A DNA stretch of 64,000 bases from Schistocerca nitens (GCF_023898315.1 NC_064619.1:305326150-305390149); one strand, 5' to 3'; counted from the first letter of the stretch, positions 1 to 11,691 are shown. The notes: a model not told the origin generated them from the letters alone. Numbers and translations: made by a program.

Positions 1-1112
1 CGGTTAACATACAATACAATACAATGCAACAGTCGGATGAACAGATTGATTCTGGACAACGAACCTTAATGAACTCTTGCTATGAAAATGGTACCGTCAT
101 TATTCCCTTTGCATATGTGGAGGTCGCGCTTGCGATTGCCAAACTAAAGAACACAAAAGTCCCTGGGGCAGATGGTATCCATTCCGAGACACTGAAAATT
201 TTCGTTCCATAGATTGATCCACACCTGACGGGTCTACTCAAAGAAGCGTTACGGCTGGGACGAGTACCTGTGGTCTGAAAAAAAAAAAAAGGTATAGACT
301 TATATGCTTAATTAACACCTTGGCCAAGGTGCTGGAACGAGTTCTGTGCGATCGCTTGCAAACGCACAGGGAGCTACTTGGCCTTAGTCCGCGCTAATTT
401 GGTCTCAGGGAGGGAAAATCTATAGATGACGCCCTAAATAAGGTACTAACCACTGTTAAGAACATAGAAAACAAATACACTGTTGCTATTCTTATAGACC
501 TTTTCTTTTTGAAGTTTGTCGGAAGGTCTTATGGTATCAAACAGCTGAGGTCATGGGTCCCTAAGCTTACCCACTACTTAATCTAACTTAAACTAACTTA
601 AGCTAAGGACAACACACGCACCCCCACACCCGATGGAGGACTCGAACCTCCGACGGGGAGAGCCGCGCGATTCGTGACAAGGAGCCGCATACCGCGCGGC
701 TACCACGCGCGGCCTTTATAAACATTTCTGGCGCCTTTGGTAATCTCTGGTGGCCCGCAATGTTTGCAAGACTCAGAGATGTAGGTACCTAAGGCGCACT
801 ACGATAGCCTTTCGGACTACTGTAGAAACAGGATGGTTGAATGGCGCGCGGGAAACCAGAAAATGATTGAAAGAATCATCAAAGGTTACCCACAAGGATC
901 AATCTGTGGCCTCATCTTTTGGGATATCGCCTTTGAACCCCTCCTACATCAACTGGATTGGGATAACCGTGCGAACGGGCGATAGCATACGCAGATAACA
1001 TTCTGGTTGAGGTCTCCGCGGACTCAAGAGCGTAGCTCGAACACTGGTCAACACAGTTACTCATAAGCATCACCCAGTGGTGCAAGACGAGTGGGAAATA
1101 GTAAATAAAATC
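1..1112 (+). pseudogene. R1-clade LINE reverse transcriptase relic
   Basis: A degenerate non-LTR reverse transcriptase. Positions 24-212 encode a piece with KLKNTKVPGADGIHSETLK, the usual start of an RT domain. Further pieces follow in shifting frames: INTLAKVLERVLCDRL and LSPR-FGLREGKSIDDALNK at about 305-450, GAFGNLWWPAMFARLRD near 727-780, YPQG-like and AYADNILVEVSADSRA at about 880-1030 (the FADD-type box has become YADN). An A tract at 278-291, several stops and a SINE at 509-714 break it. Motif order and the WW motif fit the R1 clade, which encodes target-primed reverse transcription. The 5' end lies outside the window and the 3' end is lost near 1110. It is certainly inactive. Confidence 0.75.
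509..714 (-). repeat. tRNA-headed SINE, type C head
   Basis: Read on the minus strand, it starts with a tRNA-like head: an A-box-like segment near 700, a long variable region and a B box GGTTCGAGTCC near 635. A tail with the CCTTAG / GGGACC-ATGACC / CCATAAGACC modules shared by the other SINEs of the window follows. It is inserted in the R1 relic: RT codons end near 500 and resume near 717. The exact TSD is not clear; CCTTT flanks both sides. Confidence 0.7.
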
Positions 1113-1707
1113 GATGATGCTGTCTCAAGGACATTACATGATGAATACGGACAGACACGGCCGTAAAACAGAACACTGCCGTACACACAAAGCACATAAG
1201 ACAGCCGTTCCAATTCGTGCACCAATTCAGACAGCAGTACCGAAGCACACACTCATTCAAACAGCAAACACTTTCACCAACACGTACCACAGACAGCGTT
1301 ACACAACATCTAAAATAATTAACTGCACCAGAATAAACAGTGTAACGCAATCAGACCTTTCTATCTTAAGTATAAACAGTAGACGTACCCATCCCGTGGT
1401 CATTATGCCGCTGTTGGGATGTAACATTAGTAACTGAACACTTAGTTTATAAGCAACATAACAGGTAAAATTCAAGGTACATAATATAGGAAAGGTTAAT
1501 TAATAACCCAAGAAATGATAACTTTACACTCACACCATTGCGCTTTCCACAATGTACAAACAGAAAAAATGACTATAGTTATAGTGTTTTGTAAATAGTG
1601 TTTAGAAATATTAATGCGTAAATTAAACTGTAGCGAATCGGGGCTGCAAGGCTCGAAGTAGTTCCGATGCTTTCAGGCCAGGCTGTCTCAGATAGAGTAA
1701 CATTTGT
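1113..1707. other. Unassigned sequence
   Basis: AT-rich DNA with two overlapping opposite-strand open frames of about 100 codons (1057-1350 minus, 1114-1437 plus). Neither shows a domain or convincing codon pattern. I see no gene. Confidence 0.4.
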
Positions 1708-1735
1708 CCCCCCCCCCCCCCTCTCTCTCTCTCTT
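1708..1735. repeat. Poly-C / (CT)n microsatellite
   Basis: A run of about 14 C is followed by about seven CT units. It lies just upstream of the SINE at 1766. A similar (CT)n-poly-C tract occurs at 7615-7643. Confidence 0.9.
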
Positions 1736-1765
1736 TCACTTTTACTGTCGAAGTACTTCCTATCA

Positions 1766-1971
1766 AAAATGGCTCTGAGCACTATGGGACTTAACATCTA
1801 TGGTCATCAGTCCCCTAGAACTTAGAACTACTTAAACCTAACTAACCTAAGGACAGCACACAACACCCAGCCATCACGAGGCAGAGAAAATCCCTGACCC
1901 CGCCGGGAATCGAACCCGGGAACCCGGGCGTGGGAAGCGAGAACGCTACCGCACGACCACGAGATGCGGGC
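1766..1971 (-). repeat. tRNA-Gly-like SINE (type B head) with TSD
   Basis: On the minus strand the head resembles tRNA-Gly with a CCC-like anticodon loop (TTCCCAC) and B box GGTTCGATTCC. It is followed by a GATTTTCTC...GGGTGTTGTGTGCTG module and the common tail (CCTTAGGTTAGTTAGG, GGGACTGATGACC, AAGTCCCATAG). An 11-bp TSD ACTTCCTATCA flanks it at 1755-1765 and 1972-1982, so this copy is complete. Confidence 0.92.
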
Positions 1972-2215
1972 ACTTCCTATCAGTCATCATATCTTCTTAA
2001 AACTTGAATATGTTTGTTTTTTTTCTTTCAACTTCTAATGCATTTTTAATTTATTATTACTTCTATTGTAATTACTGATAACATTAATTGCTGTTTTTAA
2101 TATGGAATACGTTTTGTAATCTACATGAAAGCTGCAAAATGAACGAGCTGTTATAAAATGTAAGGCAATAGGAATCTCAATCAGCAGTAAATCAAATCAA
2201 ATCATTTACACAGTG

Positions 2216-2408
2216 CCGGCCGGAGTGGCCGTGCGGTTCTAGGCGCTACAGTCTGGAGCCGCGTGACCGCTGCGGTCGCAGGTTCGAATCCTGCCTCGGG
2301 CATGGATGTGTGTGATGTCCCTAGGTTAGTTAGGTTTAAGTAGTTCTAAGTTCTAGGGGACTGAGGACCTCAGAAGTTAAGTCCCATAGTGCTCAGTGCC
2401 ATTTGAAC
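2216..2408 (+). repeat. tRNA-headed SINE (type A head) with TSD
   Basis: The head is a class II tRNA-like sequence (Ser/Leu type): A box GTGGCCGTGCGG, extra arm and B box GGTTCGAATCC. The shared tail follows and ends in CCATTTGAACC. A 13-bp TSD CATTTACACAGTG lies at 2203-2215 and 2409-2421. The boxes are an internal Pol III promoter in origin; it is a SINE and not a functional tRNA gene. Confidence 0.93.
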
Positions 2409-2421
2409 CATTTACACAGTG

Positions 2422-3290
2422 GGCAAGCCTCCGATCACTGTGTTATATGAAGAGGCGTGAACGCCCACCACCTTGTCGCCTACCTTGTGGTTACACCGTC
2501 CTTCAACTACATCCAACAGGTGGTCACGACAGCAGCATGTCAACAGCCGACCACTTCGTCATTTTCCGAGATACTCGCCTCCAAACGTCGCGAGATAACA
2601 ATCAGCTCTTAGTCATTTTCTCATTTGCGGCCGTTCGGTGTCTTGCGTTTAACAATGGGCATAATGTTTTGGCACATCAGAGTACAAATCTCGTATCACG
2701 ATAGGTTTTTGTATGGTTTTCGAAAAGAGTGTTAGACACTGAGCTCATTATGGACTCTGTCAACAAAAAGATGCGAACCTGGTTTTTAGAAATCATCGCG
2801 TGAATACAGATAACGTTAATAGGTCCAGAAGGGTTCAGATGAAAGTCTAACAATGACTTTTTAACAAGAATCACAATGTGAGACATACTCGTTCGTTTTG
2901 CTTCCGAATTCCTGTGCAGCTGTCTCCAATTCCAGACCGCCACGTGTTCCCAATCCCAATGATACGCGTCAGCGAGCCACCCACTGTTGCGACGCGGCGT
3001 GTGAGCAGTTTACGCAGTTCCGAACTTGCAACTCACGGCACAACAGTAAGGCGGAATTCTGTGGAAGAGGTCATTCACCGAAACAGATTCATCACGGGGA
3101 CAGAAAAACGGGCTCTGGTAAAACCTATAGCTCTATTAACGCCGGACAGAGAACATAAAGGCTAAGAACTAACTTTTCGATTAACATCAAAGGGCACGAT
3201 GAGTAAGAGCATTTCAATAGAAGACTGGCCAGTCGAAATGGCGCTCCGCCGTGGATCTGTGTCCCTATTGACGGTCTAATGGTGAAAAGG
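2422..3290. other. Unassigned sequence
   Basis: Mixed-composition DNA with short overlapping open frames on both strands (for example 2878-3165). I recognise no domain, repeat border or TE motif. Confidence 0.35.
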
Positions 3291-3299
3291 CGGTGGCAC

Positions 3300-3615
3300 A
3301 AAGGCGGAAGTTAACATCCGGAGGGAAACCCCCGCGGCCGCCATTGTGCAGGGCGGGAAACGCGCGCGGCCATCAAGACGGCGGCGGCGAGCATTGTCGC
3401 GCCGGCGGCCACCTTGATCTGCGTCCCAATTGAGGCGCCATTAGCCGGCATTAGCGGCCGCCAGCTTCGCGGCGCCCCGCAGGGAGAACAGCGGGGCGCT
3501 CGCGCTGCCGCCGCAGAATAAATATAGACATTGCTTTGTGCGCCGGCGAAGAGTGCGGTCGCGGGCAGCGCGCGTCCGCGTGGCCGAAGCGGTGATACTG
3601 CCCGTACGTGCACTG
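3300..3615. promoter_or_regulatory. CpG-rich island 1
   Basis: A sharp GC- and CpG-rich block in AT-rich surroundings, with many GGCCGC and GCGGCC words and several GCCAT/ATGGC motifs (for example GCGCCATTAGCCGGCATTAG near 3435). The minus-strand open frame here is Ala/Arg-rich, as expected from composition alone. It is an unmethylated-island candidate and possibly a promoter or silencer; no transcript evidence is visible. Confidence 0.45.
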
Positions 3616-4287
3616 TCTAATCAAAAGCATCCGGCCACCTACTGGTGAGTATTAATATGCGGGGTGTCCACCCTTCGCCTTCATGAAACGAACTGAATAC
3701 TTCCATAAAAATTTCGACTATACGAGTTCATGGTTGCATAACAGCGATAGTACTCTTGTAACGAGTATTTAACTGTAGGGCAACTGCCTGAAAAACTTCA
3801 AAGCACCAGGACGGAAAAACGTAATCAGACTTTGACAGTCTTTAGACATACTGTAATATTTCTGGCTTATTCAGCCATCATATTAGGCTCCAGGAAGCTA
3901 TTCCCAGGGCAGTGGAGATGCAAGAAGCATAGAGATGACGCAATGTGGGATGAGGTACCGGTGACAGATGTTAGATTCGGTACCATTCCCGTGAGAAAGA
4001 CCGCCTGCATGATGCTGCTGCTCTGTGATTGGCTGCTGTGTTCGGCGGTAGGGCGCCAAAACCTTAAACTTTACTTGCTATTATTAATTAAACCTGTCAT
4101 CCAAATTACTTCATTTTTTTAATAAACATCTCTCAACAACCAGCTATCAATCAGTCATTTCAAAATTATTAAAATCAAAGTATTACTAAAACAAAAAAAG
4201 ACTGACGATATTACTGCCGATGCACTTCGGTGGCGTTTGGGTCACGCCTTGCTGACTTGGCGCGCGAAGTGTCTCGGGCAGTCCGGC
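3616..4287. other. Unassigned sequence
   Basis: No recognisable gene or repeat. The open frame at 3832-4122 lacks any familiar motif. Confidence 0.3.
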
Positions 4288-4289
4288 TC

Positions 4290-4500
4290 TCCAGTTCTGA
4301 CCGTTCCAGTAGACAGACATGTTGTCTGTTATAGCAGTATTTGTTTCATGCAATTTTATTTACTACAATTCGACCGTCGCTAGGTACAGACATGTTGTCT
4401 GTAATAGTAGTATTTGATTCATGTAATTTTATTCTCCAGTTCTGACGGTTCCAGTAGACAGACATGTCTGTGGCAGGATGTATTTCATGTTATTTTAGCC
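4290..4500 (+). repeat. Three-unit imperfect tandem repeat with palindromic core
   Basis: Three units of about 65-80 bp start near 4290, 4365 and 4434. Each has a CCGTTCCAG/CCGTCGCTAG lead, the near-palindrome ACAGACATGTTGTCTGT (shortened in unit 3), and TTTCATG-AATTTTATT at its end. Confidence 0.75.
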
Positions 4501-4979
4501 AGATATAATGACTGTGGAAAGATATGTTCAATACGTTGTGATCAAGAATAGTATCTCGTGTCTATATCAATAAAAACGCAAGTGGCATCCCAAATGAGTT
4601 ATAGTTTATTTGTAGCAGCAGTTCCTTGCGAAGTTCAGCCTCAAGAAAAAGAATCCACGACCTGCTTGCTGTTTTCTGCGTTGGGGACATCATCATCATG
4701 AAGACAGCAGGTTAGTGTACAAGGACTTATGTATTCCACACAGGGCAGTGGAAACAACTAGGCACCTCACGTGTACTGCATGTACAGTACAAATGTGCTC
4801 AGTAACACGTCATCTGCCGTAATACTGAGCATGCGCGACCGTTACTGTGGCGTGATCATGTTGAAACTCACGCCAGTGGTGAGCGAGACTTACGGCGTGG
4901 TGGTCGTAAATGTGTTTTCTGTTTCGTGTGGATGTGTAATTATAATGGAAGCTGAAACCGAGCCAGGTTGGATTACACG

Positions 4980-5330
4980 TAGTGACCAGTGTTCCTACGT
5001 GGAAGGAACCCGACAGAAATTTGCGGCGCTTTGAGAGAGGTGTGTGGGAATAGTGTAGTGGATTGCAGCACAGTATCACGGTGGTCTGCTCGTCTCCGTG
5101 AATGATCAGTAAGTACTGAGGATAAGTCAAGAAGTGGAAAACCATCAACTGTAGCATACTACACTTCTTAGGTTGTTTCTGGAGAGGATCGACGAGAAAC
5201 ATGTGAGAAAATTGTATGTGAGGTCAGAATATCTGTCACCTCAGTTTACAGAAACGTAACTGAAAAGTTAAAGATGACAAAAGTTGCATGATCTGAGCGA
5301 AGAGCAGAAAGCGGGTCGGAAGGGAATTGC
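4980..5330 (+). pseudogene. Mariner-like transposase N-terminal relic
   Basis: Broken frames read VVDCSTVSRWSARLRE, STEDKSRSGKPSTV, GEDRRETCEKIVCEVRIS and SVYRNVTEKLKMTKVA. This order (paired HTH, GRPS-like linker, second HTH) matches the DNA-binding half of mariner-type transposases that recognise terminal inverted repeats. Stops and frameshifts are frequent. No catalytic half and no terminal repeats were found. Confidence 0.5.
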
Positions 5331-5339
5331 TTGAGCTTT

Positions 5340-6400
5340 ATCGAACAGAACAGTTTCTGAAAATGATGAAACCAGGATAAAAGATCTAGAGTCAGAACTG
5401 AAGTCGCAGTTATCACAATGAAAAAGTTCAGACTCTCCAAGCCAAAAAAAACTCTGAAACCAAATATCAAATGTGAAACTGATGATATTTGCATGTGGCA
5501 TAGCTTAAAAAAAGTGCCCCAGGGGACGTCTGTAACAGGCGAATGCTGTAGGCTGTTTCTGCATAATCTTTTACGCCCGTAAATTCACCAAAGAAGGCCT
5601 GACATGCTTGGAGCTGGTGTGGAAAAAGCTTTGATACAACTAATGAAGCTTTCAGTGACGTGACCCGAATAATGAGAAATTGTCCTCTTCGGACTTCAGA
5701 AGTTACCAAGACTCTGGGAAGCAGTCATAAGCAGGAAAGGAGATTATATTGAGAACCTGTAAAGGTAGTTTCTAAAATCAATTATTTTGTTCAATTTTGT
5801 CTTACAGCATACAAAACTTTTGAAATTACTCTCTTATTTTAGTCTGGAAATTGGAAGGAGATCTGGAATGCACAGCACAATTATTCGCATTAGATTACAG
5901 CTATGGTGCAGTAGACAAGCAAGATATTCTGAAGTTAAACACACGATTAGTAGCAGGTATGAGTAGTTCAGCTAGCCCATCCATTGGTTGAAATTATAAT
6001 GCTGTCCTTATGAAGCCAGTCTGCATTACATCGTAATGAGTCGTCTGATATTTCAGCATAAGACCGTAGGCTGTATTCAGATGATATTATCTTCATATGC
6101 TGAGTTTTGCCGCGTACTTTGAGTCCAGCGGTGATTTTCATTTCGTGATTAATACTGACCATAGTCAAAGGAGATTGCTTACATCTGGATACTTCATGTC
6201 CTCGAAATATTTAGATGTTTCCCTCAGTGCCTTTACGTTACTTAATACATCATTTTTATCACACTCTAAGTACCAACAATCGCACACAGGGATTGTAATT
6301 TTGATCCTCTTCAGGTCACTAAATTGATTGACAATTACATAATGAAAGAAGGGGAGATCGTGGAATTTTTATTTTGTCCACTAGCAGAATCATAAAATAT
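5340..6400. other. Unassigned AT-rich sequence
   Basis: Short open frames on both strands only. No domain, TE border or tandem repeat seen; probably old decayed repeats. Confidence 0.3.
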
Positions 6401-6401
6401 A

Positions 6402-6752
6402 CAGGATGTCCCAGGAAAAATGCTTCATATTCTGAGATACGACAGGAACGATCGTTCGAAGCAAAAAAGTTTAATAAATATGGGTTCTAAAGGCTATGAG
6501 GACGTTTCCGTCTTCGCTACTGTAAACACGTTTCTTCTTCTGAGCTAGGGTTAATTTTAGAGCGCATGTTTACTAGACAATTTTTCTTGTTTCGCTCCGT
6601 ACTAGTTCCTCCCAAAATATGGAAAGCAAAGAGGTTGCAGAACAAGAAATTTGTTTCACATACCGAAGACGAAATCCTCATAACTCTTAAACTATTCATG
6701 TTTACTAGATTTTGTTTTGTTTCGAATGGTCGTTCCTGTCATATCCTTGAGT
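6402..6752. repeat. Foldback element with CAGGATGTCCCAGG end
   Basis: The left arm (from 6402) contains GACAGGAACGATCGTTCGAA, then TATGAGGACGTTTCCGTCTTCG. The right arm (to 6752) carries the reverse complement of the same series: CGAATGGTCGTTCCTGTCATATCC near 6722-6745 and CGAAGACGAAATCCTCATAA near 6664-6684. The left terminus CAGGATGTCCCAGGA recurs at 7893. The right terminal repeat is missing. No coding capacity; a non-autonomous DNA element. Confidence 0.7.
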
Positions 6753-6779
6753 TGGACACATCTTACTGCTTTTAAGAAG

Positions 6780-7010
6780 ACAGTTTCCTAAATCACATAG
6801 CGGATATTGTTCGTTGGTGGTGGTCAAACCACACTCACCTGGTCTCATGCTTCCAGCATGGAGCGCAGACCTTAATTCAATTGAACGTCTTTGGAGCACA
6901 CTTGAGAGAATGGGCAGAAAACATGAAACGCAAAGTGAGACTCCTCTCAAACAATGTCTTCAACAAGAATGGCAAAATATTACCTCGGAGAATATAAAAA
7001 AATAGTGCGT
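6780..7010 (+). pseudogene. Tc1-like transposase C-terminal fragment
   Basis: The frame at 6814-7005 contains LPAWSADLNSIERLWSTLER, the decayed form of the Tc1 block SPDLNPIE-LW that carries the third catalytic acid, followed by LKQCLQQEWQNI, typical of the Tc1 tail. The upstream DNA-binding and DDE parts are not adjacent. It is a fragment. Confidence 0.65.
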
Positions 7011-7111
7011 TCTGTGCCAAAGATGTGACACATATAAGTGATACAGAGAAGCAAAATGCCTACAGAGTATGAACATTGTCATTATGTCCATGTATCTTCT
7101 AATTTTCTTTG

Positions 7112-7330
7112 TATGTATGATACTTTCTTCCCAACTGTGTGAAGCCAACTGGTACAAAATTTTTATTTCTTTTTCGCAGTAGGTTGAATTAGTTGTACAG
7201 ATTACGGAGGAAACTCCATAGTTTTAGTTTACCAAATAACATCTCTGGTTTTGATCTTTAGTTCTAATAATCAAAGTTATTCAACATGAGCAACGGTGTA
7301 ATAATACTTTTTTCTGTGACTGTTTGCGTT
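7112..7330 (+). repeat. Uncharacterised repeat, uninterrupted copy
   Basis: Similar to 11692-11850 plus 13074-13147: shared words include AACTGTGTGAAGCCAACTGG / CACTGTGTAAAGTCAGCTGG, AACATCTCTGG, TTAGTTCT and CATGA-AACGGTGTA-AATAC. Here the repeat is continuous, whereas the second copy is split by a LINE. No coding capacity. Confidence 0.65.
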
Positions 7331-7912
7331 ACCAAGCGGCCGCTTGCACCAGAACGCCCTGGGGAAATCAATTGAAGGGTCAGGGGAAAAAAGCCAGGTA
7401 AGTCACTTTTTTTTCGAAACTGAGTTGTTGCTAGTGCTTGATTCAGACTGATCGCAAGCATCTATTGAAACGCTAAAACTGAGAAAAACCAAGCGAGTCC
7501 AGAGATATTAGCGCTCAAAATTTCTCTGTAAAGGAAAGAACCAGGTAAGTAAATTTTTCATGGCGTAGAAGCAAGCTAGTCGGTGGTGACTCATTCGCCG
7601 ACGAGAGGTACTATCTCTCTCTCTCTCCCCCCCCCCCCCCCCCACCGCCTCAGCATCTCCAAACTGGAGGCACGGACTTCGTAAAAAAATGTATCCGTGC
7701 CAAATATAGCAGCCAATGACGTTGTTTACTTTAAGCGGCATTTTTCGATGTATTCTTTCAATATCCACATTCTTGCAACAGACGAAACCTTTCCTTTAAT
7801 TTTATTCTGAATGTTTTTCGAAAAAGGGTACAAATGAAGTGACTTAATTCCTTTTCGCCTCATCACTCATGCCTTGGATAAGCTCAGTACAGGATGTCCC
7901 AGGAGGAAAGAT
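7331..7912. other. Unassigned sequence with (CT)n/poly-C tract
   Basis: Contains a (CT)n-poly-C tract at 7615-7643 and two CCAGGTAAGT words (7394, 7539). A second CAGGATGTCCCAGGA terminus like that at 6402 begins at 7893. No gene is apparent. Confidence 0.4.
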
Positions 7913-8600
7913 GAATACATCTACATCTGCATTGATACTCCGCAGTCCACCTTACGGCGCTTGGTGGAGAGCACCCGTATCATTATTAGTCATTTTCATT
8001 CGTGTTCCCCTCGCAAACAGAACGAGATGAAAACGACAATCTAAGCGCATAACTTCTGGTATCATACCTTAATGGTCCTTACACGTAATGTAATTTGGAG
8101 GCAACAGAACTGTTCTGCAGTCAGCCTCAAATGCCAATTCTCTAAATTTTCTCAACAGTGTTCCTCGAAAAGAACGTCGCCTTCGCTCCAGGGATTCCTG
8201 TTTGGGTTCTCGAAGCATCTCCGTTCACTTGCGTGTTGCTCGAACCTACCAGTAAAAAATCTAGCAGGTCGCCTCTGAATTGCTTCGATGTCTTCCTTTA
8301 ATCCGACCTGGTACGGATCCCAAACACTCGAGCAGTATTCAAGAACAGGTCGCACTAATGTCCTATATGCGGTCTCCTTTACAGATGAACCACACTTTCC
8401 TAGAATTCTCCCAATGAACCGAGGTCGACCATTCACCTTTCCTACCACCATCCTCACATGCTCGTTCCATTTCATATCGCTTTGTAATGTTACGCCCAGG
8501 CATTTAAACGACGTGACTGTGTGAAGCATGACACTGCTAATGCTGTATCCGAACATTAGGGATTTGTTTTTCCTACTCATCCGCATTAAGCTATCAACAC
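7913..8600 (-). pseudogene. CR1/L2-like LINE 3' end, degenerate
   Basis: The minus-strand frame 8152-8586 encodes LGVTLQSDMKWNEH, RFIGRILGKCGSSVKETAYRT, LVRPVLEYCSSVWDPYQVG and EAIQRR-ARF, the RT-thumb/C-terminal block also seen at 11851-13073 and 60294-61905. The 3' end near 7920 carries the CATCTACATCTGCAT tail (ATGTAG-type repeat on the coding strand). It is 5' truncated, lacks the RT palm with FADD, and is frame-broken beyond the ARF motif. Confidence 0.75.
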
Positions 8601-8689
8601 TTTTTTTGCAGATTTTTCTTTATGATATTTAAATACTGAAATTTATCCATATTATCTTCAAGGAACACAAGTTGCCTAACACTAGATGT

Positions 8690-9012
8690 AATCATAAATC
8701 TGCATTGCATAATTCCTCCTTCACTGTGAGTTGAAAGTGTTCTGGATCCAGTTCAGTATTTGTTCGTCTCCACACCAAAATTCTACCATCATTTACAAAT
8801 ATGTTAAATTTACTTTCATCTGTGAGCAGTATTTTTTCCCAGAAAACTGTGTTCTTACTTATAATCTCTCGAGCGAATTCAAGTCTAAATTTCTTGTTCT
8901 GCTTGTTGATGTATGGATTACTTCTTGGTACCCCAACTCCAAAACCTGCACTACTTACAGTGTAGTGAACAACCCTTGGCGTGGTTTTCTCCCTGAACTC
9001 AACATTTGACAT
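8690..9012 (-). pseudogene. Tc1-like transposase central fragment
   Basis: The frame reads TPRVVHYTVSSAGFGVGVPR, KFRLEFAREIISKNTVFWEK and ILLTDESKFNIFVNDGRILVWRR. TDESKFN is the first catalytic Asp block of Tc1-family DD34E transposases and VWRR the following conserved motif. The C-terminal catalytic region is absent, and it lies opposite in strand to the 6780-7010 fragment. Confidence 0.75.
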
Positions 9013-9299
9013 GCGCAGAAAATGCAGAAGCTGTCAGTTTACGATCTTTTATGGCTATCCGTATTAATACATTGAGTTCTCTTCGTCTTAGTTTCTGTGG
9101 TGGACCTCTTCTTTCGCTATTAATTTTTCTCTACATCGCGATAGTATGTACTGCGCACTTGCCCAGTTCCTTCCAATATTATCAGTTATTTCTGAAAATA
9201 TTTTCCCTTTTCATATTGGGAGATAACTACGCTGACGGTAAAAGCAGTACACCGTTTTATAGGTTTTCATTCCGTCAGAATTTATTGTTGCAACAGCGT

Positions 9300-10360
9300 A
9301 TATGGACTGCGTGAAATGAATACATGTACGCGAGAACAGCGCAAGCGGTTGAGAAGTACATGGCGTCGACCCACGCCGAAACACGCATATTAGTACGTAG
9401 TGTAGCCTCCATGCAGGCACTGGCTGTGGCATCCAGTCGATCGTACAGATGGCGAATACTGTCCCTGGATACGTCACATCACGCCTACTGGACCTGTTCA
9501 CGTAGTTCCGTAAGAGTTGTTGGCTGACGAGTTGCACGAGTCACTTGTCGTCCCATCATATCCCACACGTGCTCGAATGGAGACAAGTAAAAAGATCACG
9601 CTGTCCATGAAAGTTGCTGTATGTCTACAGAGTGTGGGCGAGAATTATCCTGTTGGAACAACAAATCAGATTCCTGTTGTAAGCATGGCAAAAGAACGAG
9701 TCTAACAATATTATACACGCACTGAGCACTGGCTAGCGTCCCCTCCAGAAACACCAAAGGTGTAAGACAGTTGTGGGTTACCGCACCTCAGACCATAAGG
9801 CCTGCAGTGGAACCAGTGTGTCTTCGACGAATGTACTCTACAAGACAGTACTCACCAAGTCTAGCTTGTACATGCAAAGGACCAACACTCGCGTGCAGGC
9901 AGAATCTGATTTCGTTGCTGAATACCACGGCGCGTCATTCCATCTGGGTGAAGCTCTGACGGGATCAGTCTAGCCGTCCACGTCGATGCTGTGTGGAAGA
10001 CGGGCTACAGGTGTGCGTACCCGTATTCCCACTGCATACGAGCGGTTCGCAACCGTTCGCGTTGACACATCTGGCCCCAGAAGCGCTCTTACCTAGCTGT
10101 ACTATCTGGCGCTGCTGCACGTGTAATACGACGATCCTCGTGAGTGACTATGTTGCGTGGACGCCTAGAAGCTCGTCTGTGAGTGTGAGCATGTTCACGT
10201 GACCACTGATACCAGCATCGCTGCACAACTGACGCAGCACGTCTAACTTGTGTGGCAGTTCTCCGAAAGGACCAACCGGCAACTCGAAAGGCCACAATTT
10301 GACCCCTTTCAAATTCGGTAAGTTGGCTGTAGGAAGCAGGAGTGCATGTCCGTGGCATGA
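9300..10360 (-). pseudogene. Tc1-like transposase, near full length but decayed
   Basis: On the minus strand, 10089-10358 encodes MPRTCTPASYSQLTEFERGQ, IVAFRVAGWSFRRTATQVRR and RRASRRPRNIVTHEDRRI, the N-terminal HTH pair and GRPR-like linker of Tc1 transposases. Broken frames downstream give LLFQQDNSRPH (second catalytic Asp) near 9640, FEHVWDMMGRQV near 9560 and LREQV near 9500. Many stops and shifts; TIRs not located. Confidence 0.7.
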
Positions 10361-10505
10361 TTGCCTGTTTGCTTCACACGCTTGCATCACACTAAGCCTT
10401 CTGACTGTAGGAATTCCGTATAAAAGGCAAGAAACAGATGACGGCCTGGTAGCTGTTGGCGGCTATGCCAGTACGCTACCTATTGGTGGATGACGTTGAA
10501 ACCTC

Positions 10506-11421
10506 CGACGACTGGACGACTTTTGGACCAGCTAATCTCCAGGGTGCAACGGAAACTTGATGTAATGGTACGATGGGCGGTGCAAAATAAGATAATGCTC
10601 AACCCGACGACGACGGCAGCCGTTTTGTTCACAAGGAGGAAACCAGTTCTGAACGAGAGGAGCCCTATAGCTGATCAATTTATCCCATGATTGCCGGGAG
10701 TGAAGTACCTCAATGTCGACCTTGACAAAAAAATTGTTCTTTACGCAGCATATTGACGACAAGAAGACGGCAGCCCTGAAGATTGCGAGGTCATTGATTC
10801 CGTTCGTGAAGAGTCAGGATCTCAACTCCAAGACTAAACTCCAATTGTATAAGGCGACGGTGGAACCCGCAATGTTGTATGACTCCACCTCGTGGGGAAC
10901 TACGTGCGTCTCCAACTACAACAAACTCGAAGCGCTGCAAAACATTTGCTACCGATGGATCACAGGAGCTCCATGGTGTACAAGAAACGCCGACATCCGC
11001 ACCGCACTCCACGAGACCACTACAAAAGAGAAAGTGCATAACAAGGCTCTACGAGTTTTTGACAAAATCGATGCCCTTAGGGACGACGCTCGACGATTAG
11101 AATCGGTAGGAATGGTAAACCCTGCAAGATGGTACAAGTATCGAGTACCGAAGTCAATAACGTTTCACACCCCATAGGCGATCTGTCATAACACGAGGAA
11201 GCAGTCACACATAACAGCCTAGACTTATCTCATCTCACCCTCCGTAACAGATAGACATCACCAAAGACAGCAGACTAAAGGACCCATTGAGTGCCCAAGC
11301 CTAACTGAATGTGTAATAAATAAAATGTTTTCCTTTTACCCTAACGTCCCATCCTAGAAGAATAAGTCATGAAGGATGATCTCTTCAGCGCACACTACAC
11401 AATAAAAAAAAAAAAAAGAAA
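10506..11421 (+). pseudogene. Jockey-clade LINE 3' end with poly-A and TSD
   Basis: Encodes the end of a Jockey-type RT: AVQNKIMLNPTTTAAVLFTR at 10570-10630, then in 10713-11177 KLQLYKATVEPAMLYDSTSW, YNKLEALQNICYRWITGAPW and CTRNADIRTALHE. A frameshift separates the two parts. It ends in an A tract (11403-11417), as expected for a Jockey element, and is flanked by a 13-bp TSD ACGTTGAAACCTC at 10493-10505 and 11422-11434. It is therefore a 5'-truncated insertion with defined borders. Confidence 0.9.
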
Positions 11422-11434
11422 ACGTTGAAACCTC

Positions 11435-11691
11435 TATCAGTACATCTACTATCCTCCAGGGGGCATATGCCATCACCAGATCGAAATCGGCGTCGTCTTT
11501 CTAGGTGTACAAATTTTTTTCCGGTAGTGCATTTGCCTTTCCTCTACAATTAATTTCTTCCCTCTGCGGCACGTTTTGATATGGGACGGCATTCGCCGCA
11601 TCTCAGAACCAACGAGCACGATGTGCGGGTTGCCACTGAATGCTTCCTTGCTGCAAGCTATTGGTTAGCCGTTTCTGTGTTTACCTTTCTA
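11435..11691. other. Unassigned sequence
   Basis: DNA continuing after the Jockey insertion; no motif or repeat border recognised. Confidence 0.3.

Noticed and set aside
3311..3613. 100-codon minus-strand frame in CpG island 1
   Set aside because: Ala/Arg-rich low-complexity translation with no supporting signal.
7390..7550. Two CCAGGTAAGT words like perfect 5' splice donors
   Set aside because: No adjoining coding exon in either case; the words are short enough to occur by chance.
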